A DNA stretch of 64,000 bases from GCA-2794515 sp034436155. Its GTDB lineage: Bacteria > Chloroflexota > Anaerolineae > Aggregatilineales > Phototrophicaceae. Numbering within the stretch: position 1 is the first letter of the stretch; every line of letters starts with the position of its first letter. Location of the stretch: contig DAOTVP010000015.1 in assembly GCA_034436155.1 (NCBI GenBank), positions 73,538 to 137,537 of the forward strand, read 5' to 3'. Under the pieces are notes generated by a model. It ran no database searches. It was not told where the DNA came from and saw only the letters and a list, made by a program, of their open reading frames with translations. This document shows positions 17,724 through 25,838 of this stretch, piece after piece. The translations under genes and the position numbers were made by a program.

Positions 17724-18730
17724 AGTAGGGCAGTGGTCTCATCCAAGTCATACATCAGGTTAAAATTTTGCACCGCCTGACCCGCCGCGCCTTTGCGTAA
17801 ATTATCGGTCACGCTGGTGATATGGAGCAAATTCGGCAACACAGGATTCAGGCTGATGACACATTTATTGGTGCGGACAGCATGTTTGAGCGTGGCGTGT
17901 TGTTTAGGCGGTAACACATCCACCAACGCCTCGCGCCCATAAATTTCTTCGTATAGATGTTGCGCGTGATCGCTGGTGAAGCCATCGTTCAGCGTCACGT
18001 AGATGCTCGCCATCAAGCCTCTATCCACAGGCAATAAATGCGGGACGAATATCAATGTGCCTGCTTGCGGGTCGAGTTTGGCGATTTCTTGTTCGATTTC
18101 GCCCACATGCCGATGCGTGCGTCCTGCGTTGTATGGCGAAAAATTGCCGAATACCTCGACAAAATGGGTGTTCGCTTTTGGCTCACGTCCTGCGCCCGAT
18201 ACACCCGATTTCGCGTCTACGATAATCGGCGTGTTGGGAGCTAATGCGCCCGATATGAGCAAGGGATACAAGCCGAGTAGGGTGGTGGTTGGATAGCATC
18301 CAGGTACGGCTACGCGGTCTATCCCGCGCAGAATCTCGCGGTTAATCTCGACCAAGCCGTAGGGTGTGGGCAATAAATCGGGATGCGGGTGGGCATCATG
18401 ATACCACTTGGCATACGCTTCGGGCGTATCGAGGCGCAAATCGGCGCTCAGGTCTATCACCTTTTTGCCGTGCGCGAGCGCCAGATGTGCCATTTTCGCC
18501 GATGTCTGATGGGGGAGCGCCAAAAATACCGCATCTACATCCGATAATGGCGCGTTATCCGATGGGATGTACTGTAACGATGTGAATGGGATAGCATCAC
18601 CCGCGTAGGTGTTGGATGTGCCAAAGACGATTTCGACCTGCGGGTGTTTGGCTAAAATTTCGATCAAATCTTGCCCTGCATAGCCCGATGCGCCATAAAT
18701 ACCCACGCGGATTTTTTGGGATGTGGTCAT
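17720..18730 (-). CDS. argC: N-acetyl-gamma-glutamyl-phosphate reductase
   Basis: Reduces N-acetylglutamyl phosphate to the semialdehyde with NADPH. It has 336 residues, with the Rossmann motif VGIYGASGYAGQDLI, a family block at VFLALPHQTSAK, and the catalytic Cys in VAVPGCYPTTTLLGLYPLL, plus SGVSGAGREP and NFSPYNAGRTHRH. It is the first gene of argCBDJ; AAGG lies 8 bp before ATG 18730. Its promoter region carries a perfect 11-bp inverted repeat over the predicted -10, the likely control point of the operon. Confidence 0.97.
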   Translation of the reverse strand: MTTSQKIRVGIYGASGYAGQDLIEILAKHPQVEIVFGTSNTYAGDAIPFTSLQYIPSDNAPLSDVDAVFLALPHQTSAKMAHLALAHGKKVIDLSADLRLDTPEAYAKWYHDAHPHPDLLPTPYGLVEINREILRGIDRVAVPGCYPTTTLLGLYPLLISGALAPNTPIIVDAKSGVSGAGREPKANTHFVEVFGNFSPYNAGRTHRHVGEIEQEIAKLDPQAGTLIFVPHLLPVDRGLMASIYVTLNDGFTSDHAQHLYEEIYGREALVDVLPPKQHATLKHAVRTNKCVISLNPVLPNLLHITSVTDNLRKGAAGQAVQNFNLMYDLDETTALL

Positions 18731-18743
18731 AGTGTGCCTTATT

Positions 18744-18798
18744 ATCTGCTAAAAAGTCATTGATTATCTATTTTAGCAGATGATGGTGAAAGTTTGCA
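18744..18798 (-). promoter_or_regulatory. argC promoter with overlapping 11-bp inverted repeat
   Basis: Minus-strand -10 TAAAAT (18775-18770) with a weak -35 TGCAAA (18798-18793) at 17 bp. A perfect inverted repeat, ATCTGCTAAAA (18744-18754) and TTTTAGCAGAT (18771-18781), covers the -10 and the region just after the expected start site. This fits a repressor operator, or a leader hairpin if transcription begins earlier. It does not match the classic ARG box. Confidence 0.5.
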
Positions 18799-18823
18799 CG
18801 ATGTTATCTCGGTTTTGTGCAAA
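18793..18823. promoter_or_regulatory. TTTGCAC/GTGCAAA inverted repeat
   Basis: Seven-base arms TTTGCAC (18793-18799) and GTGCAAA (18817-18823), centres about 24 bp apart, between the argC and ABC promoters. It overlaps the predicted argC -35. It may be a second protein site; short arms make chance possible. Confidence 0.35.
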
Positions 18824-18838
18824 TATTTTCACGTATGC

Positions 18839-18894
18839 CTGCCACCACGCCTATCGGTGTGTATAATCATTCATGAGATTTATCACCGATAGGC
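18839..18894 (+). promoter_or_regulatory. ABC cassette promoter with perfect operator-like inverted repeat
   Basis: -35 CTGCCA (18839-18844), 17-bp spacer, -10 TATAAT (18862-18867). A perfect 11-bp inverted repeat, GCCTATCGGTG (18849-18859) and CACCGATAGGC (18884-18894), has one arm in the spacer and the other past the expected start site, overlapping the AGG ribosome-binding bases of the first gene. Binding of a dimer, or looping, would block transcription. No regulator gene lies next to it. Confidence 0.65.
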
Positions 18895-18903
18895 AGAATT
18901 TGT

Positions 18904-19821
18904 ATGATAGAGGTAACAGAACTCAGCAAACACTATGGGGCGCATGTCGCGCTCGATGCGGTGTCTTTCAGTGCCAAGCAGGGCGAAATTTTGGGGCTAT
19001 TGGGTCGCAACGGCGCGGGCAAAACCACCACCATGCGAATCCTCACAGGCTATATGCCTCCCAGTGGTGGCAAAGCGGTGGTCGCGGGGCATGATGTGAG
19101 CGAAGACTCGTTTGAAGTCCGCGAAAAAGTCGGTTATCTACCAGAACGGGTGCCACTTTATCCCGATATGACCGTTGAGGGATACATCGCCTTCTGGGCG
19201 AAATTACGCCGTGTGAAAAATACTAAAAGCGCGGTGCAAACGGCGCTTGAAAAAGTAGACCTCATCGCTCGGCGCAAATCGTTGGTGCGGACGCTCTCTA
19301 AAGGGATGCGTCAACGGCTTGGATTGGCGCAGGCGCTCGTCCACGACCCACAAGTCTTGATTTTAGATGAGCCGACCATCGGCATAGACCCGCAACAAGT
19401 CATCGAAGTCCGCGACCAAATCCGTAATCTGGCGCAATCGCACACGGTACTGTTTAGCACGCATATCCTCTCTGAGGCGGAGCAAATTTGTGACCGTGTG
19501 GTCATCTTAGAACGGGGTAAATTAGTCGCTTATGGCACACCCGAAGCCTTGCGGAAGCAACTGTATCCCAATGACCATCTGTATGTCGAAATTGATGCCC
19601 CCAAACGCGACCAGCAGAAGGTGATAAACCTGTTGAATGGGTTAACAGGGGTCGAATCGGTGACACCATCGGCGGGCGGGTTTAATCTCCGCGCCAAAAA
19701 AGATGTCGATATTCGGGGCAAATTGGTCGAAAAAATCCTCTCGGCGGGGTATAGTTTGCGCGAATTGCGCCCTGTCGCCATGACGTTAGAGGATATTTTC
19801 TTAGAAATTGTAGGCAAGTGA
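18904..19821 (+). CDS. ABC transporter ATP-binding protein (GldA/CcmA type)
   Basis: ATPase of an ABC-2 type exporter, 305 residues. Walker A GLLGRNGAGKTTT, Q-loop region VGYLPERVPLYPDM, signature LSKGMRQRLGLAQAL, Walker B VLILDEPTIGIDP and the H-loop STHILSEAEQI are intact. The C-terminal 80 residues form the DUF4162-like extension of GldA-type ATPases. It begins a four-gene cassette with the permease 3 bp downstream, then GldG-like and DUF4340 proteins. In Bacteroidota the related GldA/F/G set serves gliding; in Chloroflexota this cassette is widespread and its cargo is not established. Confidence 0.94.
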   Translation: MIEVTELSKHYGAHVALDAVSFSAKQGEILGLLGRNGAGKTTTMRILTGYMPPSGGKAVVAGHDVSEDSFEVREKVGYLPERVPLYPDMTVEGYIAFWAKLRRVKNTKSAVQTALEKVDLIARRKSLVRTLSKGMRQRLGLAQALVHDPQVLILDEPTIGIDPQQVIEVRDQIRNLAQSHTVLFSTHILSEAEQICDRVVILERGKLVAYGTPEALRKQLYPNDHLYVEIDAPKRDQQKVINLLNGLTGVESVTPSAGGFNLRAKKDVDIRGKLVEKILSAGYSLRELRPVAMTLEDIFLEIVGK

Positions 19822-19824
19822 TTT

Positions 19825-20544
19825 ATGTGGACAATTTTTCGGCGCGAAATGGCGCATTATTTCACCACACCCGTGACGTATCTCATCGCCGCGGCATTTT
19901 ATGCCCTGATGGGATTGTATTTTAATAATGACCTGACTGTGAGCATCACCACACGGGCGGCGAACCCCGCCTCTGTGCCATTATTCCTCTCGTTTGTGAT
20001 GGTATTCTTTGCCCCATTGCTGACCATGCGTCTCATCGCAGAAGAAAACCGCGAAGGCACAGTCGAATTGTTATTCACCGCCCCTGTGAGCGATATGGCG
20101 ATTGTGATCGGCAAATTTTTTAGCGCGTGGGCGCTCTATTCGTTGTTGTTGCTAGGGACGCTGATTTATCCAATCATCCTGAACAGCTTGGGCATCTTCC
20201 CCGATTTGGGCATTGCCGCCAGCGCCTATATCGGTATTTGGTTGTATGGTGGGGCGGCGTTGGCGGTAGGGGTGGTGTTTTCTGCCATCACCGATAGTCA
20301 AGTCATGGCGGCATTTCTGAGCATGTCGTTTTTATTGTTGATGTGGCTGGGTGATTTGGCGGGGAATATCGTCGCCAGCTTTGAATTGGCGGAACTCATC
20401 CGCAAATTGAGTCTACAGGGACATTATTCCACCTCTTTCGCGGTGGGATTATTCCGCGCCGAAGATGTGGCGTATTTCGCAGGGATTATCGTGATCGCGT
20501 TGTTCATCACGATTCGTTTATTAGAATTGCGGAGGGCGCGTTAA
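19825..20544 (+). CDS. ABC-2 type permease (GldF-like)
   Basis: Membrane subunit, 239 residues with about six hydrophobic segments. It opens with the typical FRREMAHYFTTPVTYLIAA and has MRLIAEENREGTVELLFTAP, the coupling region of this family, then ends in LLELRRAR. Starts 3 bp after the ATPase and is followed after one base by the GldG-like gene, so the three must be expressed together. Confidence 0.92.
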   Translation: MWTIFRREMAHYFTTPVTYLIAAAFYALMGLYFNNDLTVSITTRAANPASVPLFLSFVMVFFAPLLTMRLIAEENREGTVELLFTAPVSDMAIVIGKFFSAWALYSLLLLGTLIYPIILNSLGIFPDLGIAASAYIGIWLYGGAALAVGVVFSAITDSQVMAAFLSMSFLLLMWLGDLAGNIVASFELAELIRKLSLQGHYSTSFAVGLFRAEDVAYFAGIIVIALFITIRLLELRRAR

Positions 20545-20545
20545 C

Positions 20546-22186
20546 ATGAAACGAGAACGCGAAATGTTATTAACCCGCGCCGATATTGGGCAAATCCTCA
20601 GTTTTATCGGCGCGTTTGGGCTTCTATTGGCGGTGATTGCCGCGTTATGGGAAGGGCAGATGAACCTGTTCGCGTGGGTGGGAATCGGTTTAGGCATCAT
20701 CGGCTTGGGCGGATGGTTGCTGATTGCCCCTAGCGATTTTATCGGATTTTTCACTGGGAAACGCATCCGCCAAAGCACTCTCGCCGTCTTTTCGACCGCA
20801 TTATTTATCGGCATTGTGGTGTTGGTCTACATTTATGTAGAACGCGCCGTCATCACGATGGATATGACGGCGCGTGGGACATACACGCTCACATCCACCA
20901 CGTTGCGCGTATTGCGCGATCTCAACCGTGATATTCGCATCACAGCATTTTATTCGCCAGCGAATATCGGCTTGCGCGAATTAGACGATCAATTTTTTCG
21001 GCAATATGAAGTCGAATCTAACGGCAGGATCACCCGCGCCTATATAGATCCCATCGCACAACCGGGCATTGCCGCCTTATTCAACGCCGAAGATGGCGAT
21101 GTGTTCATTTCATATCTCCAAGATGACGGCACGGTTGATTTTGAAAGTGTGATTTATGTGCCGATGGGTGAACGCCAAGAGCGTGATATGACCAACGCCA
21201 TCAATCGGTTGCTCACACAAGGCAATTTCACCGTGTTATATGATATTGGCTTTGGCGGGCGTTCTCCGAATGACGTATCCGCCAATGGTATGTCGCTATC
21301 GGGTCAGTTATTGCGCTTTGAGGGGTATAATATCGAATTGGTCGATTTGCAAAATGACATCCTCGCCAATAATATCCCCATTCCCGATACCGTGGATGTG
21401 ATTATTTTGGCGCGTCCACTCACCCGTTTGAGCGGTGAAGCCATTGCCTTGTTGGATGATTATCTCAAGCGGGGTGGGGGATTGCTCATTTTAGGCGATG
21501 TATCGGGTGGCGAAGAACGAGTGCTATCTGAAGATGACCCGTTTAATCAATATTTATGGCAAAATTGGGGTATTGCCTTGTTAGATGCGGTGGCGGTGGA
21601 TTATGCCGTCAGTGGCGATACGCCGTTGGATGTCGTCAGTTATCAGATTTTCGATTCGCCCATCTCTGCCGATATTGACCCATCGGCTGATATCGAATCG
21701 CGTACACAATTTCGGATTGCCCGCCCGATTGCGGTGGATGACGACCCGCCTGTCAATAACGGACGTGTGATTGCCACCTCGCCACAATCGTATGCCGAGA
21801 CGAATATCGCCCAAGTGTTGTTGAATAATGCCTATCAATATGATGAAGGTGAAGATGTTCAGGGACAAATGACGTTGGTTGCATGGGCGGCAGATGGCGA
21901 AGAAGGCGGGCGTATCGTCTTGATTGGCGATAGTGATTTCGCTACCGATGGGCAGATTTCCGCGCCCGCAGGCAATGGTATTTTGTTGGTCAATGCGGTG
22001 AAGTGGCTTATCGGCTATCAAGATAATGTCACGTTTGGTTTCGAGGCGACAAGCGCCGGTTTGCCAACGATTTTTGTCGATGTCAACACGCAACTGAATC
22101 AAATCGCCTTATTGACCCTATTTATTATGCCTACATTTTTGATAGGTCTTGGCGGGTTTATCTATTTTCGGCGGAGTAGACGATGA
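20546..22186 (+). CDS. GldG-family ABC accessory protein
   Basis: 546 residues. N-terminal membrane segments (about residues 15-100, three helices) precede a large extracytoplasmic region with the ABC_transp_aux pattern: LRDLNRDIRITAFYSPA, FFRQYEVESNGRI, ENT-like VIILARPLTRLSGEAIALL, and YLKRGGGLLILGD. A C-terminal membrane helix ends in a basic tail (FRRSRR). The family partners ABC-2 exporters and resembles IFT52/GldG. It overlaps the next gene by 4 bases. Confidence 0.88.
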   Translation: MKREREMLLTRADIGQILSFIGAFGLLLAVIAALWEGQMNLFAWVGIGLGIIGLGGWLLIAPSDFIGFFTGKRIRQSTLAVFSTALFIGIVVLVYIYVERAVITMDMTARGTYTLTSTTLRVLRDLNRDIRITAFYSPANIGLRELDDQFFRQYEVESNGRITRAYIDPIAQPGIAALFNAEDGDVFISYLQDDGTVDFESVIYVPMGERQERDMTNAINRLLTQGNFTVLYDIGFGGRSPNDVSANGMSLSGQLLRFEGYNIELVDLQNDILANNIPIPDTVDVIILARPLTRLSGEAIALLDDYLKRGGGLLILGDVSGGEERVLSEDDPFNQYLWQNWGIALLDAVAVDYAVSGDTPLDVVSYQIFDSPISADIDPSADIESRTQFRIARPIAVDDDPPVNNGRVIATSPQSYAETNIAQVLLNNAYQYDEGEDVQGQMTLVAWAADGEEGGRIVLIGDSDFATDGQISAPAGNGILLVNAVKWLIGYQDNVTFGFEATSAGLPTIFVDVNTQLNQIALLTLFIMPTFLIGLGGFIYFRRSRR

Positions 22187-22773
22187 GACGCGGATTACCA
22201 ACCTTATTCGGTTTATTGGTCATCTTTATCGGGTTGGCGATTTTGGTGGTCATCCAAGAGCCGCGTAGCCCCAGCGCATTAGAACCGACCGCACAATCAA
22301 CTGACCAAACAGGTCAAGCATTTGGCGAGAATCGGGTGTATATAGGGTTAGATGCGAGCGCCATTCAAGCCATACGCCTGTTAGACCCCAATTCGGGGCA
22401 ATCGGTGACATTCGCCCGCAATCCGATTCGCTTATGGACTGCGCCCCTCATCGAAGATGTTGCACTCGACCAAACGGTGATGCAAACCATCGAGCGTACA
22501 TTGGTACTCATGCCGTATGCCCATCAATTCATCCCAGAGGCGCAACGTTTAACGGAGTATGGGTTTTTATCTGATGGCAGACATTATTTTTCGGTGTTAT
22601 TCACAATGGATGATGGCACAATTCACACCATTGCCATTGGCAATCCCACCGAATATAACGGGCGAGCCGTGTATTATGCTGTGGTAGATGACCGTGAAGA
22701 GATGTATCTGATTTATCGTGAACCGATAGATTATCTGGCTCAGCAATTTTTGAAGCCTCCTATTGTATCATAA
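22183..22773 (+). CDS. DUF4340-like membrane-anchored protein
   Basis: 196 residues: one N-terminal membrane helix (LLVIFIGLAILVVI) and an outside domain rich in short strands (QAIRLLDPNSGQSVTFAR, HYFSVLFTMDDGTIHTIAIG, GRAVYYAVVDDREEMYLI) as in DUF4340. Overlaps the GldG-like stop by 4 bases and ends the cassette. DUF4340 proteins regularly follow GldG genes. It is shorter than most DUF4340 members (300-450), holding about one copy of the repeat unit. Function unknown. Confidence 0.75.
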   Translation: MRRGLPTLFGLLVIFIGLAILVVIQEPRSPSALEPTAQSTDQTGQAFGENRVYIGLDASAIQAIRLLDPNSGQSVTFARNPIRLWTAPLIEDVALDQTVMQTIERTLVLMPYAHQFIPEAQRLTEYGFLSDGRHYFSVLFTMDDGTIHTIAIGNPTEYNGRAVYYAVVDDREEMYLIYREPIDYLAQQFLKPPIVS

Positions 22774-22854
22774 CATCTGTTCGGGTTTGTAGGGTGGTGT
22801 TTGGTCTAAAACCAAAAAAATACCAAATTCTTGTAAAAAAATAAGACCAATTGC

Positions 22855-22959
22855 TTGACAAGAATGGATAATGGAGTTAAGTTATACAAGATATATCGCA
22901 CGCATTTTTGCGATAGCCTAAATAAGATACCTTCCCCCGCTTCTGTGTAGGCGGGGTTT
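22855..22959 (+). ncRNA. Possible small leader/intergenic RNA with two hairpins
   Basis: The 316-bp gap before the sigma factor gene has no credible protein. It holds a perfect TTGACA (22855-22860), an AT-rich stretch with TATACA (22883-22888, spacing too long for a good promoter), a TATCGC/GCGATA stem (22894-22915) and then a terminator. This could be a short transcript or merely the 3' end of the ABC cassette. The promoter is weak, so the call is tentative. Confidence 0.25.
22934..22959 (+). terminator. Terminator between the ABC cassette and the sigma factor gene
   Basis: CCCCGC (22935-22940) pairs with GCGGGG (22951-22956) around a 10-base loop, followed by TTTC. The short T run makes it moderate strength. 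It is 160 bp past the DUF4340 stop. Confidence 0.65.
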
Positions 22960-22972
22960 CGTACCTATGCTA

Positions 22973-23000
22973 TTGTCAAGAATGCAGATGGATTTGTTAT
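22973..23000 (+). promoter_or_regulatory. Possible promoter of the sigma factor gene
   Basis: TTGTCA (22973-22978), 16-bp spacer, TGTTAT (22995-23000). It is the best -35/-10 pair between the terminator and the gene; match to the -10 consensus is 4 of 6, so it is only a candidate. Confidence 0.35.
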
Positions 23001-23089
23001 GACCATCATAAAAAGTGCGGTACGGTGTTTTTATGTGATGATTATCTAGTATGAGGTGGATTGCCTTGCACACTTGAGCAGGGCTATAT

Positions 23090-24355
23090 GTGTGTATTAT
23101 GGTTGTAGCGACAATGGGAATGCTTCATAAAGAACGGGAACAAGTCCTCAATGGACTCATTCAAAAAGGTCGTCAACAAGGGATGCTCACCTATGACGAA
23201 ATTATGGCGGTCTTTCCAGAAATTGAGACCGATGTCGCGCTTTTAGACGAGTTGATGGACACCATGATGGAAGCGGGTGTCGAAGTCCTCTTAGAAAAGC
23301 CAGACGATGCAGATTTGGCATTAGATGCCGCCGAGTCGTTTGATTTTCAATTTGACGAAGAAGATGATCTCATCGCCAAAGAGGGTGAACTCTACTTGTC
23401 TGAAATCATGGATGATGCAGGCTACCGTCAGGCGCTGGATACCGATGACGTGGTGGGTTTGTATCTGAAAGAAGCGGGACGTGTACCCTTGCTCACCGCC
23501 GCCGAAGAAGTGTCTTTGGCGAAGCGTATGGAGCGCGGGATGCAAGCCAGCGATCGCCTGAAACGCTATGGTGATAAATTGCCGTTGGATGATGTTTATG
23601 ACCTCAAAGAACGAGTCGCTGATGGCGAAATGGCGCAAGAACATCTCATTCGTGCCAATGCCCGCCTGGTGATCAGCGTGGCGAAGAAATACATTGGGCG
23701 TGGTGTGCCATTTCTGGATTTAATCCAAGAGGGTAACATCGGCTTGATTCGTGCCACCAACAAATTTGAATATCGCCGTGGGCATAAATTTAGCACTTAC
23801 GCCACTTGGTGGATTCGCCAAGCGGTTAGCCGTGCTGTCGCCGATCAAGGTCGGACGATTCGCGTGCCTGTTCACATGGGTGACCAACTGAATCGGATGC
23901 GTCGTATTCAACTGAACCTCATCCAAGAATTGGGGCGTGAACCAAGCATTGATGAATTGGCTGTTCACATGGAAACCACGCCCGATAAAGTCGAGAATTT
24001 GCTCGAAATTGCCCGTCGTCCGGTCAGCCTCGAAACGCCGATTGACGAAGATGGTGATTCTACCTTCGGCGATTTTGTCGAAGACATCAACAGCCCCGCG
24101 CCCGCCGAAGAAGTGGCAACGCATTTGCTCCATGAGCAATTGCAAGGTGCATTAGACCGCCTGCCACCGCGTGAAGCACAGATCTTACGTTTGCGTTATG
24201 GGCTAGAAGATGGGCGTGTCTATACCCTCGAAGAAGTGGGGCAGACCATCGGCGTGACCCGTGAGCGGGTGCGTCAACTCGAAGCGCAAGCCCTCAACCG
24301 CCTGCGCCAATCATCGGCACACATCATTTTGCGCGATTATCTCTACGAGGAATAA
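23090..24355 (+). CDS. rpoD: RNA polymerase primary sigma factor (RpoD/SigA)
   Basis: 421 residues, typical of SigA. Region 1.1 (about residues 20-65: LNGLIQKGRQQGMLTYDEI), an acidic linker, region 1.2 (DVVGLYLKEAGRVPLLTAAE), region 2 (RANARLVISVAKKYIGRG, FLDLIQEGNIGLIRATNKF, and the -10-reading KFSTYATWWIRQAVSRA), region 3, and region 4 (LPPREAQILRLRYGLEDG, then the HTH TLEEVGQTIGVTRERVRQLE). Presence of region 1.1 and the exact 2.4 motif point to the housekeeping factor. A GTG at 23090 has AGGG six bases upstream; ATGs at 23099, 23114 and 23120 are alternatives. It is transcribed in the same direction as the LiaF-like gene 6 bp on. Confidence 0.93.
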   Translation: MCIMVVATMGMLHKEREQVLNGLIQKGRQQGMLTYDEIMAVFPEIETDVALLDELMDTMMEAGVEVLLEKPDDADLALDAAESFDFQFDEEDDLIAKEGELYLSEIMDDAGYRQALDTDDVVGLYLKEAGRVPLLTAAEEVSLAKRMERGMQASDRLKRYGDKLPLDDVYDLKERVADGEMAQEHLIRANARLVISVAKKYIGRGVPFLDLIQEGNIGLIRATNKFEYRRGHKFSTYATWWIRQAVSRAVADQGRTIRVPVHMGDQLNRMRRIQLNLIQELGREPSIDELAVHMETTPDKVENLLEIARRPVSLETPIDEDGDSTFGDFVEDINSPAPAEEVATHLLHEQLQGALDRLPPREAQILRLRYGLEDGRVYTLEEVGQTIGVTRERVRQLEAQALNRLRQSSAHIILRDYLYEE

Positions 24356-24361
24356 GGCGCG

Positions 24362-25162
24362 TTGGCTCAGAAAGAAAAACGCACGAAAATCATCGCCTTT
24401 CCCATGCTTTGGGCATTGCTCATCGCAGGGGTGGGCGTGATTTTATTATTGAGTAATTTCGGCTTACTGGGCGATTTTAATGTGGTCGCCCTGTTGCCGT
24501 TATTATTGGTGATTGCGGGCGCACAAATTCTGTTGCGCGGTGATTTTGTCCCCAATGCCGATACCCGCGATTTTGGCATCACTCGCGGCAGTGTCGAGAG
24601 CGCCACCCTCGAAATCAGCAGTGGCACGATAGATGTCGATATCCTCGCCTTGCAACGCGAGGGGCGGCTCATCGCGGGGCAATTTGCCGTGAATAGCCGT
24701 CCGATGTTAGACGTGCGCGATACCTATGCTCACCTGAAATTATTCCGTTCAAAAACGCCGTGGTGGTCGTTTGCAGATTGGAAAATCGCCCTCGCGCAAG
24801 ATCTCCCATGGCAAATTTTGCTCACCACGCATCTTGGACAAGCCACGCTCGATTTGTCGCAGGTGATTGTGCATGATGTGGTGGTCGGAACAGGTTTGGG
24901 GGATATTCGCCTTGTCTGCCCCAAAGAGGCATTCAATCCGTTGTTTGTGCGCTCCACATTTGGCAACATCCATATTTTGACCCCGCTAGGCTATCGGGCG
25001 AAAATTGTCGTCAAAGAAACGCGCCTATTCACCGTCAAATTCGACACAGCCCGTTATGATAACCCGCAAAAAGGGGTGTATCTGGCACAGGTCGAAGATG
25101 AACATGCGCCCATCATCGAAATTCAGGTGAGTGGCTCATTTGGCGATGTCTATCTGACGTAA
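24362..25162 (+). CDS. LiaF/LiaI-like membrane protein
   Basis: 266 residues. Two N-terminal membrane helices (FPMLWALLIAGVGVILLLSN and VVALLPLLLVIAGAQILL) match the LiaI/LiaF-like (DUF5668) segment. The rest is a beta-rich soluble domain with repeated strand patterns (VESATLEISSGTIDVDILAL, TLDLSQVIVHDVVVGTGLGD, FGNIHILTPLGY) like the LiaF C-terminal beta-helix. TTG 24362 is chosen since AAGG lies 5 bp upstream and no ATG fits. Starting 6 bp after rpoD, it is likely co-transcribed. LiaF represses an envelope-stress two-component system in Firmicutes; no LiaRS pair is here. Confidence 0.7.
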   Translation: MAQKEKRTKIIAFPMLWALLIAGVGVILLLSNFGLLGDFNVVALLPLLLVIAGAQILLRGDFVPNADTRDFGITRGSVESATLEISSGTIDVDILALQREGRLIAGQFAVNSRPMLDVRDTYAHLKLFRSKTPWWSFADWKIALAQDLPWQILLTTHLGQATLDLSQVIVHDVVVGTGLGDIRLVCPKEAFNPLFVRSTFGNIHILTPLGYRAKIVVKETRLFTVKFDTARYDNPQKGVYLAQVEDEHAPIIEIQVSGSFGDVYLT

Positions 25163-25168
25163 ATCATC

Positions 25169-25717
25169 ATGAGTTTACCGATTATCATCCGCGATGCTTT
25201 GCCTGATGATATTCCCGCGTGTTTGGCGCTGGAATTATCTTACGAGACCGAGCGCGTCTGGCAGATGGCGTTTCAGCCAGAGACGGGAAATCGGAGCATT
25301 GTATTTCGCACAGAACGATTGCCCCGCCCGATGACGGTATCGTATCCTGCTGATGAGCGCCGTTTGAAATTGTGTTTATCTAAAAAACATTGTTTTCTGG
25401 TGGCGCTCACCAAGCCTGATGAACGCCTTATTGGATACTTGACCATGCGAGCCATGCCGACACATCGCATCGGGTTGGTTCAAGATATTGCCGTCAACGA
25501 ATTTCATCGCAGGCAAAAAGTGGGCTTGCGCTTACTCAATGTCGCCCGTCAGTGGGCAATCGAACACGATTTAATCCAACTGCAAGTCGAGACACAGACC
25601 AAAAATTACCCCGCCATTCAATTTTTACAACAAAATGGGTTAACCTTCTGCGGGTTTAACGACCAATATTTTCTGAATGGCGATATTGCCGTGTTTTTTG
25701 GGCAATCGCTCAGATAA
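25169..25717 (+). CDS. GNAT family N-acetyltransferase
   Basis: 182 residues. Opens with IIIRDALPDDIPACLALELS, a usual GNAT start, and has VQDIAVNEFHRRQKVGLRLL (motif A; here R/Q-x-x-K-V-G-L rather than G-x-G/A) and a tail with ETQTKNYPAIQFLQQNGLTFCGF. The altered pyrophosphate loop may weaken acetyl-CoA binding. It begins 6 bp after the LiaF-like gene, the third of a likely rpoD transcript. Substrate unknown. Confidence 0.8.
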   Translation: MSLPIIIRDALPDDIPACLALELSYETERVWQMAFQPETGNRSIVFRTERLPRPMTVSYPADERRLKLCLSKKHCFLVALTKPDERLIGYLTMRAMPTHRIGLVQDIAVNEFHRRQKVGLRLLNVARQWAIEHDLIQLQVETQTKNYPAIQFLQQNGLTFCGFNDQYFLNGDIAVFFGQSLR

Positions 25718-25838
25718 AATCCATCATCTATTTCTATCGTAATAACATCAATTTGCCCCTACACGCCTCTCTGAGTGTCTATTATGCTTGTGATGTGATA
25801 GGGGTATGTGTGTTATGCCCCCTCAATGATAGGGATAT

